Below are positions 60,249-64,000 of a stretch of 64,000 bases of DNA, in pieces; the first letter of the stretch is position 1; each line of letters opens with the position of its first letter. Position numbers and translations under genes: made by a program. Location: positions 1 through 64,000 of the forward strand of contig JAAVFQ010000021.1 in the NCBI GenBank assembly GCA_014800685.1. Reading direction: 5' to 3'. The notes beneath the pieces are model-generated. The model was given only the letters and a program-made list of their open reading frames with translations. It made no database searches and had not been told where the DNA came from. This stretch comes from Bacteroidales bacterium (GTDB taxonomy: Bacteria > Bacteroidota > Bacteroidia > Bacteroidales > Muribaculaceae).

Positions 60249-60575
60249 CTACCCCTTCACTCTGTAGCCCATTCCAAGAAGAATCTCCCTGACCTTGGAC
60301 AGACAGTCTCCCTGCAGCAAAATGTCGCCACCACGGCAACTCCCACCTGCTCCCACCTGCCGGCGAAGCTGACGGGCTATCTCTTTCACCTGCTCATCGT
60401 CACAGAGGAAACCCTCTATGAGCGTGGCTGTCTTTCCCTTTCGCTGTTTCTTGTCGATGAGTATATGCAATGGTTCTTTCTGCACTCCGGAGTCCGTTTT
60501 CTCAGATGCTTCAGGAGCCGGAGACCCTTCGGGGAGGTCGCTCTTTATTCCGGCAAGCGCTTCTTTCCAGTCCAT
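60249..60575 (-). CDS. SUI1/YciH-like translation factor
   Basis: RKGKTATLIEGFLCDDEQVKEIARQLRRQVGAGGSCRGGDILLQGD. Confidence 0.88.
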   Translation of the reverse strand: MDWKEALAGIKSDLPEGSPAPEASEKTDSGVQKEPLHILIDKKQRKGKTATLIEGFLCDDEQVKEIARQLRRQVGAGGSCRGGDILLQGDCLSKVREILLGMGYRVKG

Positions 60576-60667
60576 AAAATATATCAGTGTGTGAATTTAT
60601 TACAAACTTACAAAAAAAATCTCACCCATGCAAGCCCGTCTGTCTCGCAGTCCCCAAAAGAAAATAA

Positions 60668-60702
60668 GACTCCGGAACGATCAGTAAGACCATTCCGGAG
60701 TC
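60668..60702 (-). terminator. Terminator downstream of porin gene
   Basis: GACTCCGGAA...TTCCGGAGTC followed on the minus strand by TTATTTTC. Confidence 0.75.
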
Positions 60703-60722
60703 ATATTAATGTTTAGAGACTA

Positions 60723-61898
60723 TCAGAAGATAATCTGCAGACGAGCCATGAAGCCATTGAGCGTACGCGGGCCGGCGAAATCCGTTCCCCATGTGTGCGT
60801 ATAGCTATAATGCAGGCGGGCTATCATATACTTGTTGATATAATAGTTGACAGTGGCTGAAATGTCATTGAGTCGTCCGCCGAATACGAATGCGTTGCTG
60901 TCGGTAAGCGTCGTGTAGTTATAGTCAAGCACGAGCTCGAGGTTGCCGGGACGCGGAGTGGCGAGACCACCGCCAAACTTGTCATATTCGTATGACTGGC
61001 CTATGAGAAGTCCACGTAGCGTGCAGTAAGCACCCTGCCCCTTGTAAGGGTTAAGTTTGGCAATCGCCACATCGGGCTGACGGCGGTTGACCTGCATGAA
61101 ATAATACTGAGCCTCAAGCGCCACGGGGCCGTAGTTGAGAAGCAATTCGGGAGTGAATTTCCAGAGGTTCTTCGCATTTCCCACAGTAGCGTCGATAGCA
61201 GTCACCTGAGCCACGCGAGTGGGGAAATTGCTCTTGAACTGGAACGAATTGTGATCAGTCTGGCTGTCATTGACATTCTGAGGGGTAGCGAAACCGCCGC
61301 TGAAGCCTATCTGAACCACCTTGCCGGGCTCGCAGATCGGATGAGCCACTAAACGGCTGCGGAAGCCATATCCCTCCTTGGTGAACTGGTCGGGAGCAAG
61401 CACTACGCTCGTAGCCTTAGGCTCGGCATGAAGACTCGCCGTAGCAAGAAACTTATCGTTGGCATACTCATACATCAGACCGATCTGGCGGGAATCGTTG
61501 AAGACGGCGTTGCTGATAGGCTCCTCCATCGTGGGCTTCATGGACGAGCTGGTGGCACTCTGAAGACCATACTGATGAATGAATGATCCCAGACGGAGGA
61601 AACTGTTGTCATTGAGGTCATACTGGAAATAGAGGTCCTTGAGGCCGACCTTGTTATAGGCAAAGCCGACGTCGATCTTCGCGCTCCATTTGCCATATTT
61701 CATCTTGACTCCGAGGCGAGCGTCCGGAATGGCCACGCCATCGGCAAAGAGTTCCTTCTGCGGACTCGCATAGAGAGCGCCATCGAGGAGAATGCGACCC
61801 GTAGGCTTGACTTCAAACCTAGGCTCCGAGGCCTCTTCGGCACATAATATGGGGGCAGCACACAGCATCAAAGCTGCGAGTGTGATGGATTTTTTCAT
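60723..61898 (-). CDS. Porin (phosphate-selective porin O/P-like)
   Basis: Signal peptide; FEVKPTGRILLDGALY...VAIPDARLGVKMKYGKWSAKIDVGFAYNKVGLKDLYFQY; terminal F. Confidence 0.8.
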   Translation of the reverse strand: MKKSITLAALMLCAAPILCAEEASEPRFEVKPTGRILLDGALYASPQKELFADGVAIPDARLGVKMKYGKWSAKIDVGFAYNKVGLKDLYFQYDLNDNSFLRLGSFIHQYGLQSATSSSMKPTMEEPISNAVFNDSRQIGLMYEYANDKFLATASLHAEPKATSVVLAPDQFTKEGYGFRSRLVAHPICEPGKVVQIGFSGGFATPQNVNDSQTDHNSFQFKSNFPTRVAQVTAIDATVGNAKNLWKFTPELLLNYGPVALEAQYYFMQVNRRQPDVAIAKLNPYKGQGAYCTLRGLLIGQSYEYDKFGGGLATPRPGNLELVLDYNYTTLTDSNAFVFGGRLNDISATVNYYINKYMIARLHYSYTHTWGTDFAGPRTLNGFMARLQIIF

Positions 61899-61987
61899 AG
61901 GTAAGTTAGTTAGTGGATTGTGGATTGTAGTTAATGGATAGTGGATAGAGAATAGGGAATCGAAGGAAGATGGATTCCGGGTGCCTC

Positions 61988-62785
61988 TTATTTCTTGGCG
62001 CTCTTCTTGCCGGGCTTCACCTTACCCTCTTTCTGGAGCTTAGCAAACTCCTTCTTTGCCTTTTCAAGCTGCTTGCAGAATGCCTCATCTGCGTGAAGAG
62101 CAGCCACTGCGGCGGAACCAACCACACGGCCGGCATCCACATCGCTCTGGAAATGATAGCCACAGATGACACGGCTGTCACCCATCTGATAGCCACGCTC
62201 CATGATCTCATCTATGCGGTCGGGATTGATTTCTGAAAGCACGAGCGCCGTAGCCCAGCCGATAGAGGTGTGGCCGGAGGGATAAGAGCCATTGGTGCTC
62301 AGCTCGGCCTGCTGCTCGGGATTGCAGGTATCCTCGCCGAAGAAGGCAAACGGACGCTGGCGGTTGTAGTAATCCTTTGCATCGCGGGTGGCAAGGTCGC
62401 CTGCATCCTCACGCATGCCGAGCACCAGAGTATAGATCTCAGGAGTGCCGTCGGCAGTGATATCTATGCCGAACGCCTCTGAGAATGCCCGGGGCACGCC
62501 GTCGCCATTTACCCTTGCATCCTGAAATGCCTGCTCGCCTCGCTCAGTCTTGCGAAGAGATTTTCCCCAGTCGTAGCGAGCCTTATCATAGAGGAATTGC
62601 ACGGACTCGGCAGCCGGAGGGGGAGGAAGAAGCTCAAAACTATTGGCTGTCTCGCCTGCCTCGAGGAAATAAACTTCCGGATTGGTGCGGTGGTCTTTAA
62701 TTTTCTGCGGTGTGGACTGTGCGAACGCACCGAATGCAAATACGCCGGAGAGAGCAAGCGCCAGAATAGCATGGGGTCTTTTCAT
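61988..62785 (-). CDS. Class A nonspecific acid phosphatase (PAP2 superfamily)
   Basis: KDYYNRQRPF...GSYPSGHTSIGWATALVL...GDSRVICGYHFQSDVDAGR. Confidence 0.92.
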   Translation of the reverse strand: MKRPHAILALALSGVFAFGAFAQSTPQKIKDHRTNPEVYFLEAGETANSFELLPPPPAAESVQFLYDKARYDWGKSLRKTERGEQAFQDARVNGDGVPRAFSEAFGIDITADGTPEIYTLVLGMREDAGDLATRDAKDYYNRQRPFAFFGEDTCNPEQQAELSTNGSYPSGHTSIGWATALVLSEINPDRIDEIMERGYQMGDSRVICGYHFQSDVDAGRVVGSAAVAALHADEAFCKQLEKAKKEFAKLQKEGKVKPGKKSAKK

Positions 62786-62907
62786 AGTGACAAAAGTTTC
62801 AAATTATTAAAACTCCTTAACACTCGCTGTTTCATTAGAGTTCGCTTTTATGCTGTAAAACATAAAAAAATTTTTAACCCCACGGGATATTTCCGTGCAT
62901 TCCCGGC

Positions 62908-63999
62908 TCAATAGCTACCGAGAATAGCCTCAAGACCCTCTATATCCTCAGCGCGATTAATCAGTTCGCCCTGGGGAGAGTAGATGAAGAATGTAGGCAC
63001 TTCGCTCACATTATAGTCGCGGAGTGTCTTTCCGTCGGAGGCCGCGCTTGCATAGACAGAAGTCCAGGGAAGATTCACAGCGCCATCCTTCCAGGCATAG
63101 CGGTCACCATCCACGTTGACATGATATATGGAAACATTGCCCCCACGGCGGTCATAAAGCTCTCGCAGACGCACATTTATGCCCGGAGTGTTGGCATCCT
63201 TCTGGCTCGTGAAAACCACAATACCGGGACGGCCCGCCCTCAAGGTCTCAGACAGCCGATGATTCTTACCGTCCGGACCGGGTAAGTCTATCTCTATCAC
63301 TTTTAGCTCATTGGCATTCACAACCATCTTGCGTCCCATCTCCTTGTTACGACGTTTCATCCCCTCAAGAGCCATCTGTTCCAGAACGGAGGTTCGCGGG
63401 TCATCAGGACGAAACTCCTTAAATATAGTCGCCACAGCGGAATAATATTTAACGTCTGAAGTGTCGCGGGGGTCAAAAAGCAGATTCCCATTCACGCTCT
63501 TGGTGAGCACATAATAACCCAGAAGATTTCCACGACTATCCTTAATATACTTATTGAAGACATTTTTCTTGAATAGGGCCACACTGTCGGCAACCGTCAC
63601 GGGAAGCCTGAGCAAAGCCTTATCAAACTCCTCAAACTTCCGTGCCTGCTCCGAGCCACTGAGCGAATACTCTCTGCCGAAGCCTCCCAGGCTGCTCTCT
63701 ACACGGATGTGTTCAGTGGAATCCACTGGGAAATAGATGTACTTGCCATCAAGCACCAGACGATATATTTCCGGCACTCCCGCGCTTGCAACATCAATTT
63801 TAAACTTGCCATCTCCACCGGTGCGTGTTGAGTCAATGGGCTGCCACACGCCGTTATAGTCAGCGCGTTCCACTACAAGCGAAGCATCATCAGCACCCTC
63901 TATCACACCCTCAAGGCGGAAATTATTCTTATCATTGCACGCTGCCAGCAGACAGAAAGCCATAGCCATCACCGGCGCGAATATTTTTACATAACGCAT
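62908..63999 (-). CDS. DUF4369-like / thioredoxin-like lipoprotein
   Basis: Lipobox LLAAC; DNKNNFRLEGVIEGADDASLVVERADYNGVW; C-terminal YNVSEVPTFFIYSPQGEL. Confidence 0.82.
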   Translation of the reverse strand: MRYVKIFAPVMAMAFCLLAACNDKNNFRLEGVIEGADDASLVVERADYNGVWQPIDSTRTGGDGKFKIDVASAGVPEIYRLVLDGKYIYFPVDSTEHIRVESSLGGFGREYSLSGSEQARKFEEFDKALLRLPVTVADSVALFKKNVFNKYIKDSRGNLLGYYVLTKSVNGNLLFDPRDTSDVKYYSAVATIFKEFRPDDPRTSVLEQMALEGMKRRNKEMGRKMVVNANELKVIEIDLPGPDGKNHRLSETLRAGRPGIVVFTSQKDANTPGINVRLRELYDRRGGNVSIYHVNVDGDRYAWKDGAVNLPWTSVYASAASDGKTLRDYNVSEVPTFFIYSPQGELINRAEDIEGLEAILGSY

Positions 64000-64000
64000 A

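Noticed and set aside
61905-61975. TGGATTGTGGATTG... degenerate repeat upstream of the porin gene
   Set aside because: Short, imperfect low-complexity sequence with no clear unit or function.

Overview
The window looks like a Bacteroidales-type chromosome (Bacteroidetes-style TTG-N18/19-TAnnTTTG promoters, DUF4494, DUF5103, DUF3109 and DUF6492 proteins). It has two parts. (1) About 1-18,340 is the right end of an integrated phage-like element that runs off the left edge. It holds a long minus-strand early operon: queD (partial) / DUF6527 / queE / DpdA-like transglycosylase, ParB-like, VRR-NUC, SSB, GNAT, MazG-like, helicase-loader ATPase, replication initiator with internal iterons, HU, MBL-fold protein, RecT and an SbcC-like ATPase. 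A divergent CI-like repressor follows, then a tyrosine integrase next to tRNA-Arg(CCG). No capsid, portal or terminase gene lies in the window. (2) About 18,400-64,000 is core chromosome: ung, cls, the alpha/spc/S10/str ribosomal superoperon (rplQ to rpsL, all minus strand), pepP, gamma-carbonic anhydrase, rpsU-xer-hpf, amino-sugar genes, mltG, an AddA/RecB-like helicase-nuclease, a porin and an acid phosphatase. Most interesting observations: a phage-borne 7-deazaguanine DNA-modification gene set (QueD, QueE, TGT/DpdA-like) with an embedded DUF6527 gene; an iteron plus AT-rich origin-like array inside the replication-initiator gene; a tRNA-Arg cut exactly at the anticodon loop beside an intact tRNA-Arg with the same anticodon; a recurring AAGCAATATG start context; and two promoter/terminator breaks inside the ribosomal superoperon. 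All calls are from reading the sequence and the ORF track. No database searches were run.
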